Notes under the pieces: generated by a model | Databases searched by the model: none | What the model saw: the letters and a program-made list of their open reading frames with translations, nothing else | Told to the model about the DNA's origin: nothing | Assembly (NCBI GenBank): GCA_004151065.3 | Contig: NWUY0304892116.1 | Location: 8,281 to 33,259, forward strand | DNA: 24,979 bases | DNA from: Larix sibirica | Lineage: Eukaryota; Streptophyta; Pinopsida; Pinales; Pinaceae | Direction of reading: 5' to 3' | In this document: one piece after another, positions 8,207-18,420 of the stretch | Position numbering within the stretch: the first letter of the stretch is position 1 | Layout: each line of letters opens with the position of its first letter | Position numbers and translations under genes: made by a program

Positions 8207-10492
8207 ATGTGTGGAGTACCAGAGCACTCAAGAGTCAGTGAGGATAATGAAGATAATGGGAAAGTTGCCCTTATTGAGAAACGACTGAGTAAAATGAAGG
8301 AAACTAAAAAATGTTTCTCGGTTCTCCTTGAACTAGCTGCAAATAATGACCTGATTGGATTTAAGCAAGCTGTTGAGGAAGATGGCTCAGCTATTGATGA
8401 GATTAGTTTTTGGTATGGGCGTCAAAATGGTTCCAAACAGATGGGTTTGGAGCAGAGGACACCTCTGATGATTGCTGCCCTTTTTGGTAGCATAGATGTA
8501 CTGACTTATATATTATCTGCTTATGTGACATGTGGAATAGATGTTAACTTAAAATGTGGGTCCGACAGGAGCACTGCTCTACATTGTGCTGCTGCAGGAG
8601 GGTCTAGTTTTGCCAATGAAGCTGTGAAGTTATTGCTTCAGTCAGCTGCAGATGTTAATTGTTTCGATGCTAATGGAAAGAGGCCTATAGATGTGATTGT
8701 GGTTTCCCCAAAGCTGTCAAATGCAAAGGTCATATTAAACAATATGCTAAAAGCAGAATATCATACAAGGGCAGGTGCCTTGACAAAGGTTTTTAGTAGA
8801 GTTTCAGATTATGGCAATACAGACTTGTCTGGAGGAGTGTCTAATAGTCTGGGCTTGGTGCCACATCTCTCTTCATCTCTCGAAGCACAGAGTCCCAAAG
8901 TGTTGATATCATCTCCGAAGATTCCTGAGTTATCAAGGAATTGTGCTGATGGTATTGAGAAGAAAGAGTACCCTGTGGATCCTTCTCTTCCTGACATAAA
9001 GAATGGTGTGTACAGCACTGATGAGTTTCGAATGTATTCTTTCAAAGTGAGACCTTGTTCTAGAGCTTATTCTCATGACTGGACAGAGTGCCCATTTGTG
9101 CATCCTGGAGAAAATGCTAGAAGACGTGACCCACGAAAGTATCACTATACTTCTGTTCCTTGTCCAGAGTTCCGGAAAGGGACTTGTAGACGTGGTGATC
9201 TGTGTGAGTTTGCACATGGTGTTTTTGAGTGTTGGTTGCACCCTGCTCAATATCGAACTCGGTTATGCAAAGATGAAACAAATTGTACAAGAAGGGTGTG
9301 TTTTTTTGCACACAAACCTGAGGAATTGCGTCCCTTGTCTGTATTTACTGGATCAGCTATGCCATCTCCTCGAGCTTCATCTTCATTGGATATGAATTCA
9401 ACCATGAGCCCCCTTACACTGGGCTCACCATCTTCTGTTTTCATGATGTCTTCTCTTTCACCTTCAAATCCTTTGCAGGGGGGCTTATCCACTCCACCAA
9501 TGTCTCCCTCTTCATCTGCGAGCTCATTAGCCCATTCATCATTTGGTGGAGCCTGGCCACAACCTAATGTACCAACATTGCACCTTCCTGGTGGCAGTCT
9601 TCAAGTTGGTCTTCAAGCTAGTCGCCTCCGATCATCACTTAATGCCAGAGATGTAACTCTTGAGGAATTGACCAGAGATTCAGATTGTGAAGGACAACTT
9701 ATAAATGAATTTTCTTCTCTTTCAGGGCCTGGAAACGCCTTGTTTAGGTCTGGAAAATACAGGAGTCATGGCAGTAGTGTTGCTCCAGTTAATCTTGAGG
9801 ATCTATTTGCTTCTGAGATGTTGTCTCCTAGGGCACCAGGCCTTGAACCTTCTGTGTTTTCTCAGATAAGTTCTCAAATTCAGTCTCATAAGTCAGCTCA
9901 AGGTCACCCTCAGGTGCAAACACCAATTAGTAATCAGATTTCTCAGATACATCAAATGCAGCAAGGTGCAATAGGTAGTCAAGGAAGCAACCATTTGCAC
10001 TCTCCAGTTCAGCCATCACACAGTATGTCATCTCTTAGTCAAATGTCATCTCTTGGTTTGGATTTGGAGCGACAGAATTCTAATGGGTCTGCATTATCAC
10101 CAGCTTTGATGGCTGCCATGAAATCAAGATCTGCTTCTTTTGCACAGAGGGATTTCAGGTGCAATAGCTCCCGTGATTTAGGTGCTCATGGATCTTTACC
10201 ATCAATTGCAGATTGGGGTTCTCCTACAGGTAAAGCAAATTGGGGGGTTCAAAAGGGAGAACTTAATAAATTTAGGAAATCAGCTTCATTTGGCTTTCGT
10301 ACCTCAACTGAGCCAGATTTGTCTTGGGGTCGGACCCCGGGGAAAGAAAATCCAGATGATGCTGTCGAGGGATGCACTGTAGGTTTCTCTCTAGAAGCAT
10401 TAAGAAACAGACAGTCAGAGAACATAAATAATGCAGTGCTGGGTGCTTGGGCTGAGCAGCAGATGCATTTGGATCAGCAAATGGTAGCTTAA
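8207..10492 (+). CDS. Ankyrin-repeat, arginine-rich tandem CCCH zinc-finger protein (OXS2/TZF7-SZF1 family)
   Basis: Plant RR-TZF proteins bind RNA (some DNA), move between nucleus and cytoplasmic granules, and act in stress, hormone and flowering responses (family knowledge). Visible here is a leucine-rich LLELAANNDL segment at residues 40-49, a possible nuclear export signal. Two ankyrin repeats follow at about 83-115 and 121-158. The arginine-rich CHCH block is C284-H290-C295-H299. The two CCCH fingers are C319-X7-C327-X5-C333-X3-H337 and C354-X5-C360-X4-C365-X3-H369, separated by the canonical 16 residues. EELRPL follows at 372-377. The Ser/Gln-rich C-terminal half keeps the family blocks AWPQPNVP, SRLRSSLNARD, VNLEDLF and a terminal WAEQQ-LDQ. 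All metal ligands are present. At 761 aa it is slightly longer than typical members (about 600-720). The coding exon has no intron, as is usual in the family. Function in this species is inferred by homology. Confidence 0.97.
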   Translation: MCGVPEHSRVSEDNEDNGKVALIEKRLSKMKETKKCFSVLLELAANNDLIGFKQAVEEDGSAIDEISFWYGRQNGSKQMGLEQRTPLMIAALFGSIDVLTYILSAYVTCGIDVNLKCGSDRSTALHCAAAGGSSFANEAVKLLLQSAADVNCFDANGKRPIDVIVVSPKLSNAKVILNNMLKAEYHTRAGALTKVFSRVSDYGNTDLSGGVSNSLGLVPHLSSSLEAQSPKVLISSPKIPELSRNCADGIEKKEYPVDPSLPDIKNGVYSTDEFRMYSFKVRPCSRAYSHDWTECPFVHPGENARRRDPRKYHYTSVPCPEFRKGTCRRGDLCEFAHGVFECWLHPAQYRTRLCKDETNCTRRVCFFAHKPEELRPLSVFTGSAMPSPRASSSLDMNSTMSPLTLGSPSSVFMMSSLSPSNPLQGGLSTPPMSPSSSASSLAHSSFGGAWPQPNVPTLHLPGGSLQVGLQASRLRSSLNARDVTLEELTRDSDCEGQLINEFSSLSGPGNALFRSGKYRSHGSSVAPVNLEDLFASEMLSPRAPGLEPSVFSQISSQIQSHKSAQGHPQVQTPISNQISQIHQMQQGAIGSQGSNHLHSPVQPSHSMSSLSQMSSLGLDLERQNSNGSALSPALMAAMKSRSASFAQRDFRCNSSRDLGAHGSLPSIADWGSPTGKANWGVQKGELNKFRKSASFGFRTSTEPDLSWGRTPGKENPDDAVEGCTVGFSLEALRNRQSENINNAVLGAWAEQQMHLDQQMVA

Positions 10493-11624
10493 CATTCTAA
10501 GAGTTAGGGACTATACTCATTTTTTTCCTTCTGTTAATTTTTTATAACTTGATATTTTGGACCCGAAAATATCTGGTCTTTTTGCTGTTTTATGACATTT
10601 ACCCTGGAGGATAGCTGATAAGAACCTCGAGGATATCAAGTCTACTTGTAGGGTTGTTTTGGAAGATGGGAGTGATCGGTTGTCAAGAAAAGTTGACAAG
10701 GCAGGGCAAATGTGATGGTATGTGCGGCTTAAGCATATGAAGTTTGAACCAAGGTATTTGGCAATAGGATGGTTAAGTGAATGGAACCTGTTTCGAATTT
10801 GAAGTTAGAACCAACTTTGAAAGGATACTCGAGTTTCAGTGTTAAGTGTTGACTGCATCTTGAAATGCTATAAAAGCTGGGGACTCTTCCTGCCTCTCGT
10901 CTATGCTTGGGCTTACTTTGCAGGTGGCGAATTTTGGCTGTATCTCTCTATGTATTGAGTTGTTGCAAAAGGTGCAGAGTTTTCGTGAACTCTATGAAGG
11001 TGATTGTAATTATTCTGTAGTTGGCATGCATTGCCAATTTATGACATGTATACTTGCCTCTTTTTCAAAGAATGGCTATCCATTATTTTCAGATTGCGTC
11101 AACTAATATTATTGGATGGAGCAAGATGATGTATCCTATAAAAATTGCTTTCAATCTAACTGTATTTATGTATTTTGATAAAATGGCTTGAAGCCAATGT
11201 GTTTGGAACGAAGGTCAAATCTCAGGAAGCTATGTTAGAGATGTGTCCTTTGAAATGATTATTTGTGTCTTTCTATCAATTCATCATTGTAGTGCCAAAG
11301 TTGAACATAATCCGTTATTATTGTACTGGAATTCAGTCCGAGGGGCGTGTGCAAGATGAAAGGTGCAAATCTGCTTTCTGTTACAATCCTTCACTTCGCA
11401 TTATATCGATCTCTGAGTAAAAGGTTGCAGTCATCAATCAAATGTTACTCTACATTTAGAGATTGCAGACAAGTAGAAGAAAAGAAATGTTAACCTTGTC
11501 TGACTGTTGTTGCTGGATGTGATATTATATTTTGTTGTATTTGAAGTGTAAGATAATAACTAAAGTTTCAGGGGTGATGTTCGCTACGTGACGTGATAGA
11601 ATGCCGTGTTTCACTGTAGCACGA
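10493..11624 (+). other. 3' UTR and downstream flank of the CCCH gene
   Basis: This AT-rich stretch follows the TAA stop and has no convincing ORF. No canonical AATAAA was noticed before 11711. The transcript either ends at a weaker near-upstream element within this stretch or runs about 1.2 kb to the duplicated AATAAA sites. A TATAAAAG at about 10870 is present but nothing recognisable follows it. Confidence 0.4.
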
Positions 11625-11838
11625 GCAAAATTTTCAGAGATTGGCCAATAATGGCTTATCTGAAGTTGTTACCATCAGTGCTTTTTATTGTTCACAACAA
11701 ACTGTTGCTGAATAAAATGAATTTGCTACTGCAAAATTTACTTGGATTGGCCAATAATGGCTTATTTGAAGTTTTTAGCATCAGTGCTTTTGATTGTTCA
11801 CAACAAACTGTTGCTGAATAAAATGAATTTGCTACTGC
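11625..11838. repeat. 106-bp tandem duplication carrying paired CCAAT and AATAAA motifs
   Basis: Copy 1 (11625-11730) and copy 2 (11731-11836, with two further matching bases) keep exactly 106-bp spacing. Each contains GCAAAATTT, GATTGGCCAATAATGGCTTAT, ATCAGTGCTTTT, ATTGTTCACAACAAACTG and TTGCTGAATAAAATGAATTT. The AATAAA signals fall at 11711-11716 and 11817-11822. The copies differ by about a dozen substitutions. The two copies also create short similar ORFs, which are not genes. Confidence 0.9.
11711..11822 (+). terminator. Candidate duplicated polyadenylation signals
   Basis: AATAAA occurs at 11711-11716 and, through the 106-bp duplication, at 11817-11822, both on the strand of the CCCH gene and 1.2-1.3 kb past its stop codon. 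Plant poly(A) signals are loose, so use of either site is a guess. Confidence 0.25.
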
Positions 11839-12412
11839 TCCATTTTCTTTTTACAAGCATGGGGTGGTTATTAGGTCGATTTAGCAAAAGAGCTCAGGAT
11901 ATAAATTATTTGGCTATAGGAATTTAATAGATGAAACATTTCATGCCTCCTTCTCGGCAAGTAGAGTTTTTCCATGGGCTCGCGTTTGTTTTATAGTTGT
12001 GGGTTTGAAAAATGATATTTGGTGTTTGATTCTTTTAATTTTTGATGTTAATTGTATGCAGTTTGTTCAATTACATATTTTTACAGTACATGTCATCAGT
12101 CATGGCTGGTTTGAATATTTTATTTTTGGTATTGTGTTATGAATATTTTATTTGTGATATTGTGTAATGTACCCAATATATATAATATATATGTAAGCAT
12201 TTCCCTATGAACATAGGGATACACGCTTCTCCACATATTGAATTATACATGTATTGTGATAAATCTTAAACTTTTGATGTATCTTAATCTTTAATCATCT
12301 CATTTTATTTTATCCGCGAAAGATCCAAGGTTGTCAACAAGTATACCATTGATAGTATAAATGATTTTACACACACATATATAGATCGTGTGCGCTTCAC
12401 TATATGTATCTG
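11839..12412. other. AT-rich intergenic DNA, no gene seen
   Basis: Low-complexity AT-rich sequence with a short local repeat, GAATATTTTATTT…GATATTGTGT, near 12110-12165 and TATATA runs near 12176-12190. No coding, RNA or mobile-element signature was recognised. Confidence 0.5.
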
Positions 12413-12554
12413 TAACATGAATACAATGACACGATGTTGAACGTATGTTCATATTTGGGTTCTTTTGCAAGTGTATATATACATAACATCAATACAATGA
12501 CACGATGTTGAACGTATGTTCATATTTGGGTTCTTTTGCAAGTGTATATATACA
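12413..12554. repeat. 71-bp tandem duplication, copies differ at one base
   Basis: Copy 1 is 12413-12483 and copy 2 is 12484-12554. They differ by one visible substitution (G at 12419, C at 12490). Each contains ATACAATGACACGATGTTGA and ends in the palindromic GTATATATAC. This is the youngest-looking duplication in the window apart from the 29-bp pair. Confidence 0.93.
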
Positions 12555-13550
12555 CAAGGCATAACATTAGCGTTCCTTATGTTAAGTAAGTTGATTTGTC
12601 TCCATTACTTTAATTACATTCACATGAACGCTATTCCAAGTGTCATTAACGAATTGCATATGTATCACTTGATTAACTGGACGTTCTCGTGTAACATGTT
12701 AATACTTAATGCATTATGGTTAACGAGGATGATCGGGATCGGGATCTGGGTACCCGAGAAAACTAGACATGTTAAAGAAAGACTCGGATGTGGATGTCTA
12801 GGATAACAAGCTAAATTTATTAAAGAACCCGGATCCAGATGTTCGGGATTCTGGATACATTTCGTTGATATTAATTGCTTTATAATTGTTATGCAGCATG
12901 CTGTGTCTGATCTCCATGTGTCTCTACAAATCAGAAGTTGACACTGTTAGAACTTTGGTTAATTTGCCAGTCTTGGTTACTAAACCCTCAACTGTGAAAT
13001 GTCAAGTTTTTTTTGAGTTTTTCCATTGTTTGATCTATCAGGGTGTGCTAACCCTACCTCCCGAGACTTCTTCAATCGCTCAGCAAGTTATCAGTATCAG
13101 TATGGAATTGTTCTCTTAGACATGGTGCGCGTATAAACATGGCAGGTATGCTTTCATACTATTTCAGTGGTTATTAGCAGTGAAATTGATTCCTAGAAAT
13201 TGATATCCTTTCAACCAGGGGAATGAACAATTACAGGGAGACTAAGATAGGGTTTAATCTTAGCTCCATTGTTTGTTATTTGAAAAGATGAATACATATA
13301 TTTATGCCACTTTCATTGGTATTATTCTTTCAACTTGTAACCCTATAGGTTCAAATTTGATTATGACAGTTAATATACCTAGGGTTTTCTTATAATTATT
13401 CAGTTATTTTGGCATATCACTAACAAATGTATTCAACTTTGATATCCTCAACCCATAAGGTAATTGTTTTCAATTTCGTCTTTTCTCAGGTCAGCTTGCA
13501 AGTGATATGTGCGAGCCATGGAAAGGACTTATCCTTCACAGTTCTTGATG
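12555..13550. other. Intergenic DNA with no recognised gene
   Basis: Two ORFs of about 80-96 codons (12516-12806 and 12886-13119) occur on the plus strand. Neither shows a family motif, and the first starts inside the 71-bp duplication. A GGATC/CGGGAT-rich patch lies at 12728-12855. I see no supported gene. Confidence 0.4.
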
Positions 13551-13656
13551 AACTCTTAAATACCCACTAAGAGAGTGATTCTTTAATCGAATCTTCCTTG
13601 AAAAACTCTTAAATACCCTCTAAGAGAGTGATTCTTTAATCAAATCCTCCTGGGCA
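13551..13656. repeat. 53-bp tandem duplication
   Basis: AACTCTTAAATACCCACTAA and the bases after it recur at 13551 and 13604. Both copies continue GAGAGTGATTCTTTAATC and then AAATC(C/T)TCC-like sequence. Copies are close to identical across about 40 bp. Confidence 0.9.
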
Positions 13657-13740
13657 AACTTTGTTTTCTTGACATTTTAATATGTAGTTTTGACAAGTAA
13701 TGATTTCCCATTAAGGGTTTGGTCACTTCATGTTTTGATA

Positions 13741-13779
13741 CCCCGAATATAAACATCTACCCCGAACATAAACATTGAA
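13741..13779. repeat. 19-bp tandem duplication
   Basis: CCCCGAATATAAACATCTA at 13741 is followed by CCCCGAACATAAACATTGA at 13760. The pair sits between CACTTCAT (from 13726) and ATGAAGTG (ending near 13789), which are inverted relative to each other and could form a weak stem around it. Confidence 0.75.
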
Positions 13780-13870
13780 CTAATGAAGTGTTATCACTTC
13801 TATGATTTTAGGTGAAAGATTGGAGTTATCCTGTGCAACGGCTCTGAATTGTTATCTACTTTGAAATTTT

Positions 13871-13945
13871 AATGTGTTGATATATCATGCATGTTGTTAT
13901 TTATATTAAATGTTAATGTGTTAATATATTATGCATGTTATATTC
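13871..13945. repeat. 44-bp tandem duplication
   Basis: AATGTGTTGATATATCATGC at 13871 recurs as AATGTGTTAATATATTATGC at 13915. Both are followed by ATGTT and AT-rich sequence. Confidence 0.75.
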
Positions 13946-14919
13946 CATTATTGTTTGGTCTCGATTCTTATCGATATTTCCTACTTGGAGAGATGAAGAT
14001 CTTCTTGGCCAAGTAATAATTATCATTCTTTCATTAGGGTTTTTAATATTTTTAATTATGGCATAGATAAATTTATGTATCGTATTAGAACATGATATTA
14101 ATTCTATAAATATCCGTCGACTATTTAGATGTTGCAGCCATTAAATCTTTTGTATAAATAGAAAATTTCCTTTTCTTTCCAGAGTTTAAAAAGAACACAT
14201 ACAAGAATTTTTACACAACTTTTTCAGTGAGTAGTCTAAATGGGTGGCGGTTTCACCTGTTCTCGGCAGCATTTCCTGGCACTATTTCGACAGAATTTGG
14301 GAAGAATTTTTAAAAATTCCCAGAAATCAGAGTTTAAACTGTTTAATTTGAGTGCGTTCCCTAGGGCATATTAAGGCCGTTGAATCTATGTTTACATTTA
14401 GAACCACGATTTGAACACCATAAAAACCAGATTTTAAAAAAAAGTATCGCCAGATTCCAATTAAAATCTCACAGAAAAATCTTCTTCCTTTTTTAGTAAG
14501 TTAAATCCTTTTATTTGTTGGAGACTACAGAGTAAAAATAGTGCATGTTCAGGTTTAGAATGCCTATTTGAATGTTCATCTTTTATTTTGAAAATAAAGG
14601 ATTTTTCTATCTCATAATGCATCATAATGCATGTAAAAACTTATGCATGTTTTCAAAATAATTAGTGTTAATTCTGTTCTAGAATGCACATAAAGAATTC
14701 CTGCATGTCAAAATGCTATTTAATAGATTTTCCCAACAACAAACTATCTATTCTTCCTTTTCATAATTTATGTTTATGCATATGGCATCTATGCAAGTTA
14801 ACTACGATGCCTCAGTACATTGATTCCTTGATTCACTTGCATAATATTTTGGTATAAACATATAATTATACAATTTAATAACTTAGTTTAAAGTAAAATA
14901 AGAATAGCTTATCTTTTGT
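13946..14919. other. AT-rich DNA with an isolated TATA-like box; no gene seen
   Basis: A strong TATAAATA lies at 14153-14160, followed by a leader-like segment without a recognisable ORF. This could be the promoter of a decayed LTR, but neither TG…CA ends nor a primer-binding site could be fixed. Short ATGCAT-type repeats occur near 14620-14660. Nothing else is recognised. Confidence 0.3.
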
Positions 14920-15630
14920 TGTCATTTCTCGCCCAAAACAAATGGGCAAGCCACGAGCCACCCAACCATAGGCCTTTCGGCAGTTAAAGCTTTTCTCCTA
15001 GAACGACCATCCCCGAGCTATCACGGTAGAAATAAAGAAACAACTGTACTATCACTTTGTCACCTTCACCGCTGTCACCTTCACCACTGTCAGACACAAT
15101 CCTTTTCCAGTCAAATTTCACTTTTTACAACAGTCCATGCCTAACACAACCCTTGTGTGCTCGGAACATCATGACATAATTTCTTATTCTTTTCTTTATT
15201 TTACTCTTGACAACGTCCTGTAGATTGTCATCTACTAGACTTCTCTCCCTGGGATTTTTGTCTTGGGTCCTTTTAGACTCTTATATCCTTGCTACCGTGA
15301 TCAACCATTCCCCAAGATACTTGGAACATGACTCACAATCCGATAATTCGTCTCCTAATAATTATAGGTGTCTATTCCTTATGTGACACTTGGCCAATCC
15401 ACTAGCCAACTTCTGGAAGTTGTTTCCTTCTCCCAATGTTAGCATAACTCTCTTTCCTTGTGGTTATCCAATTAAAATTATATTAAAATAAAATATAACT
15501 TGACATATGTCTACACCATACACTATTATACTTATGGAAAATTGTTCTCCTCGTGTTCAAATTACACAACTTTAATTAAAAATTGAAATGTTTGACTAAA
15601 ATAACAAAGGAAAAAACTAGGGATGTCACA
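14920..15630 (-). mobile_element. Candidate Ty3/gypsy-type LTR (solo or decayed), minus strand
   Basis: Read on the minus strand, the segment starts TGTGACATCCCTAG at 15630 and can end …AAATGACA at 14920, giving TGT…ACA termini like many plant gypsy LTRs and a length of about 711 bp. Inside, on the minus strand, are a TATA-like GGATATAAGAG (about 15279-15289) and then AATAAAG (about 15199). A 15-bp tandem repeat (CTGTCACCTTCACC-type) lies at 15059-15088. The 5-bp flanks do not match as a target-site duplication, and no tRNA-Met primer site follows on the minus strand. It could be the 3' LTR of the decayed gypsy internal region at 17.2-17.8 kb, but the spacing is short for that. Inference. Confidence 0.35.
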
Positions 15631-17185
15631 TGTATTGTGTGACAATATTCATATTAAGATCGCTTTCCAAAATAATAGTTTCTTTCGATGATTGCACTTA
15701 AAAAGGTCGGGTATTTAGCTATCCATGGAAAGGGTCGGATTGGCCTTGTTCACATTCTTTTCATTCTCCTTTCCATTATCTAAAAAATATGTTGGTATGC
15801 TAACTGTGATTGTTCAGAGTGCGTTGCAAAGGGGTTTTAAAATGTTATATAATCTCAATAAAACCTCACATTTATTCGGTGCTGCCAGAGCCTTTTCGAG
15901 GCTTGGAAGACTAAACTTATCGTATTGTGTAACAAGGTCACTCCCAGTTACTGGGCGCCATTTTTTTCTTGTAGAAAATAGAAACATCTATGTGCAGAAC
16001 TCAACTATAGTGTTATAGTGAAACAGGAATTGCAGGTTGTGTTTCTATGCATATAGGGTTAGGGTTAGGGCTATGGTTGATTGCTTGTTTAAAAATACAG
16101 TATGGAAATGTCCTCCTTAGTTAGTTTGTAATATTAGAATGGAAGAAAAACATTATTATTTTTTTAATTTGATTATTTATTTGATGGCCATCTTTAACAA
16201 CCAATGAGAGGTGGTAACTGATAAGTATTGAGTATTTTAGTAGAGGTTGTTGGATATATGTTAGTGAAGCATGTCAGGTTAGAACTTGGTGGGCTTAGCA
16301 TGAGTCAATTCCACCTTTGGTAGTTTTTGATATTTTCAGATTAAACATCGTGTTTGTATTATTTACTTGAGTTGGCCAACATCATTATTTTGTTATTATT
16401 TTGGATTGTGATTAAGGCTTTTGTAATCGGCAGAAAAGTGGAATGCATTGAGAAATTTAAAACGTTGTTGGAAGCATAGCATAACAGATATATGTTTTAA
16501 TTGTACAATGTGTTGGATATTCTAATGAACAATTCCTTACTACATATCTTAGAATGCTATTGCAAAATCATTACCATGCAATGATTTTTATGATTAATAT
16601 GTAATATTAAAAACATATTGCTTTTCTTATGAAAAATATGCAGGAAAATAACCACATATTGCAATGGTGAAAAAAACACATCATTTACACCAAGATTTAT
16701 CTTGGAGAAACATTTGAGGAAAAAATCGAATAAATAAGGTTTGTGCCTTCTTTTTATTCTCAACCACAATGCAAATAAAGATGGACATTGGCCTTGAATA
16801 GGCTATTTTCCACTTATTAGCAATGGAATAGAAAGTTATTACATTAGGAATGGAACCTTTTCTTTCTTGGTGGCTAAGGTTTTAACGTCACTTTATGATT
16901 GTTATGATTATGATTTGTGCATTCCCCAACTCTTGATTGGGGTTAAGGGTTTTGGGACCTCTTGAATTTTCTTTAAAATCCATGAGTGACTAGCTTCATG
17001 TGTCAATAATGTCAGTAATGGGTGTTGATGTGACATATAGTTTTGATTTTCCACCCTATAAAGCACCAAAAGAATAAAAAAATAGATAGTGATCCTTTTT
17101 GGATCACATGTTTCCATTTTGGGAGGTTTTTGGTCAAAATTTTTTATTTATGAAAGACATGAGACAAAAGTTCCTCCATTTTCTC
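15631..17185. other. AT-rich intergenic DNA, possibly decayed retroelement interior
   Basis: A 97-codon plus-strand ORF (15725-16018) and a few shorter ones show no family motif. A short AGGGTTAGGGTTAGGG lies near 16056. Minus-strand sequence at about 16900-17180 may be further remains of the gypsy polyprotein (hinge before the reverse transcriptase) but is too broken to assign. No intact gene. Confidence 0.4.
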
Positions 17186-17810
17186 CATGGAATACCACTT
17201 GGCATTTCTTATCTTCTGCTAATTGTTGTTGTTTGTCTTTTTACCTTAGTAAACTCTTGTTGGTCGTCTCTAGGAGACTAATGCATACCTCTTGTGTGAG
17301 CTAATTAGTTTATTGGCTTGATGAACACTTACCAAAGAGAGCTTGGGTAATGGTGAAGGACTTACCATCCTTTATCAAGTGGTGTTGGTTAGCGCTTTTC
17401 ATGAAGATAACACCTTACATACATTTAGGGACCTTCCCAACACTACACCACATATACATCAAGTGGTACCACATCTACCTCTACTTTATCAATGAAATCC
17501 ATATAATTGGAAAATTCAAGTGTACATTCTTGGAAGTTTCAATGCGATATTCCTTCTCATCCATTCTAAAAGATATGTATGAGGATGGACATGCACCTCT
17601 AGCCCAAACACACTTACTAGGCCCTCTACTATGAGGTTGACTTGCGAACTATTGTCGAACATAACATCTACTTTGGTTTTCTTGACAATTTGATATGGAA
17701 GATTTTGTCATATTCTCTTCAATATTATGGACATTGCTTGTAGTGCCTCCCTCTACACGATGATACACACAATCTTTTTTTCCACATCAACATTGATCTC
17801 TATTTTAATC
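17186..17810 (-). pseudogene. Decayed Ty3/gypsy retrotransposon polyprotein, protease region
   Basis: Read on the minus strand in broken frames, the segment gives NVDVEKKIV (about 17770-17800). The protease-like KTKVDVMFDNSSQVNLI follows (about 17630-17682; D-N/T-S/G-S corresponds to the retropepsin active site). Then come GLEVHVHPHTYLLEW (about 17562-17610), VPLDVYV (about 17447-17470) and SLVSVHQA (about 17317-17340). The order and spacing match the protease and linker of plant gypsy polyproteins, where the equivalents read roughly KLGLE-HPHPYPLGW and LVSANQAK. Stops and frameshifts occur throughout, so it cannot be functional. The active-site aspartate is kept but the usual DTG/DSG reads DNS. 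The reverse transcriptase was not found intact. Confidence 0.65.
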
Positions 17811-18172
17811 ATTGCATCCACACCCAAAAGGTTTTTCTTCTTGGTCTATGCCTTACAATCCCCGAGATGCAACTCATGATGTAGCTTCAAACATTAATTT
17901 TAGTGTGACCATCTCTATTTCAATGGTCATAGTGGTTATTTGGATCCTTTCAAATTTGAACAATGTCAACTCATCTTGCTCCTTACATTTCTTCCTTCTT
18001 TAGGAGAACTCGACTGGTCTATCTTCTTTCACTTTGTTGTCCTTTCTTTGTGTTCATTTCAATGCATTGTGCTTGTGCACAACTCTCATTAATGGTCTCA
18101 ATGTTGAAGAACATTGAAGTTCAGTTAGATACTTGACTACATTTCGGTTCGTGGAAGATTTTTCCAATCAAA
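17811..18172. other. Probable upstream part of the decayed gypsy element, not resolved
   Basis: The minus strand has fragments that could be the 3' end of gag or a gag-pol linker, but no zinc knuckle (CX2CX4HX4C) was found. The 63-codon plus-strand ORF here is antisense to this region and shows no motif. Confidence 0.3.
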
Positions 18173-18420
18173 TAACTTATTTTATATAGTGTACTATGTA
18201 CACTTTCCCTTTTTTCTTGTTGGCAGTAGTGCCATCGAGTTTTTTTTTCCTCTTCATATCTAATAGGATAAACTGAGACTTAATGTGGTGTCCGTGTAAC
18301 TTATTTTATGTAGTGTACTATTGTACACTTTCCCTTTTTTCTTGTTGGCAGGAGTGCCATCAATTTCTTTTTTCCTCCTCATATTTAATAGGACAAACCA
18401 CAACTTAATGTGATCTTTGA
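18173..18420. repeat. 124-bp tandem duplication with a shared minus-strand reading
   Basis: TAACTTATTTTAT-TAGTGTAC starts at 18173 and 18297. Both copies share TACACTTTCCCTTTTTTCTT, GTTGGCAG-AGTGCCATC, TTTTTTCCTC-TCATAT and TAATAGGA-AAAC. On the minus strand both copies read a lysine-rich peptide of the form MRRKK-(E/K)-(I/L)-DGT-(P/T)-ANKKKGKVY, so an older coding sequence may have been duplicated. Confidence 0.8.

Noticed and set aside
8809-9492. Several ORFs of 60-106 codons overlapping the CCCH gene on both strands
   Set aside because: They are shadows of the strongly coding plus-strand frame, which holds all conserved domains.
16054-16072. AGGGTTAGGGTTAGGG resembling telomere repeat
   Set aside because: Only about two and a half units, and TTAGGG rather than the usual plant TTTAGGG, so chance is likely.
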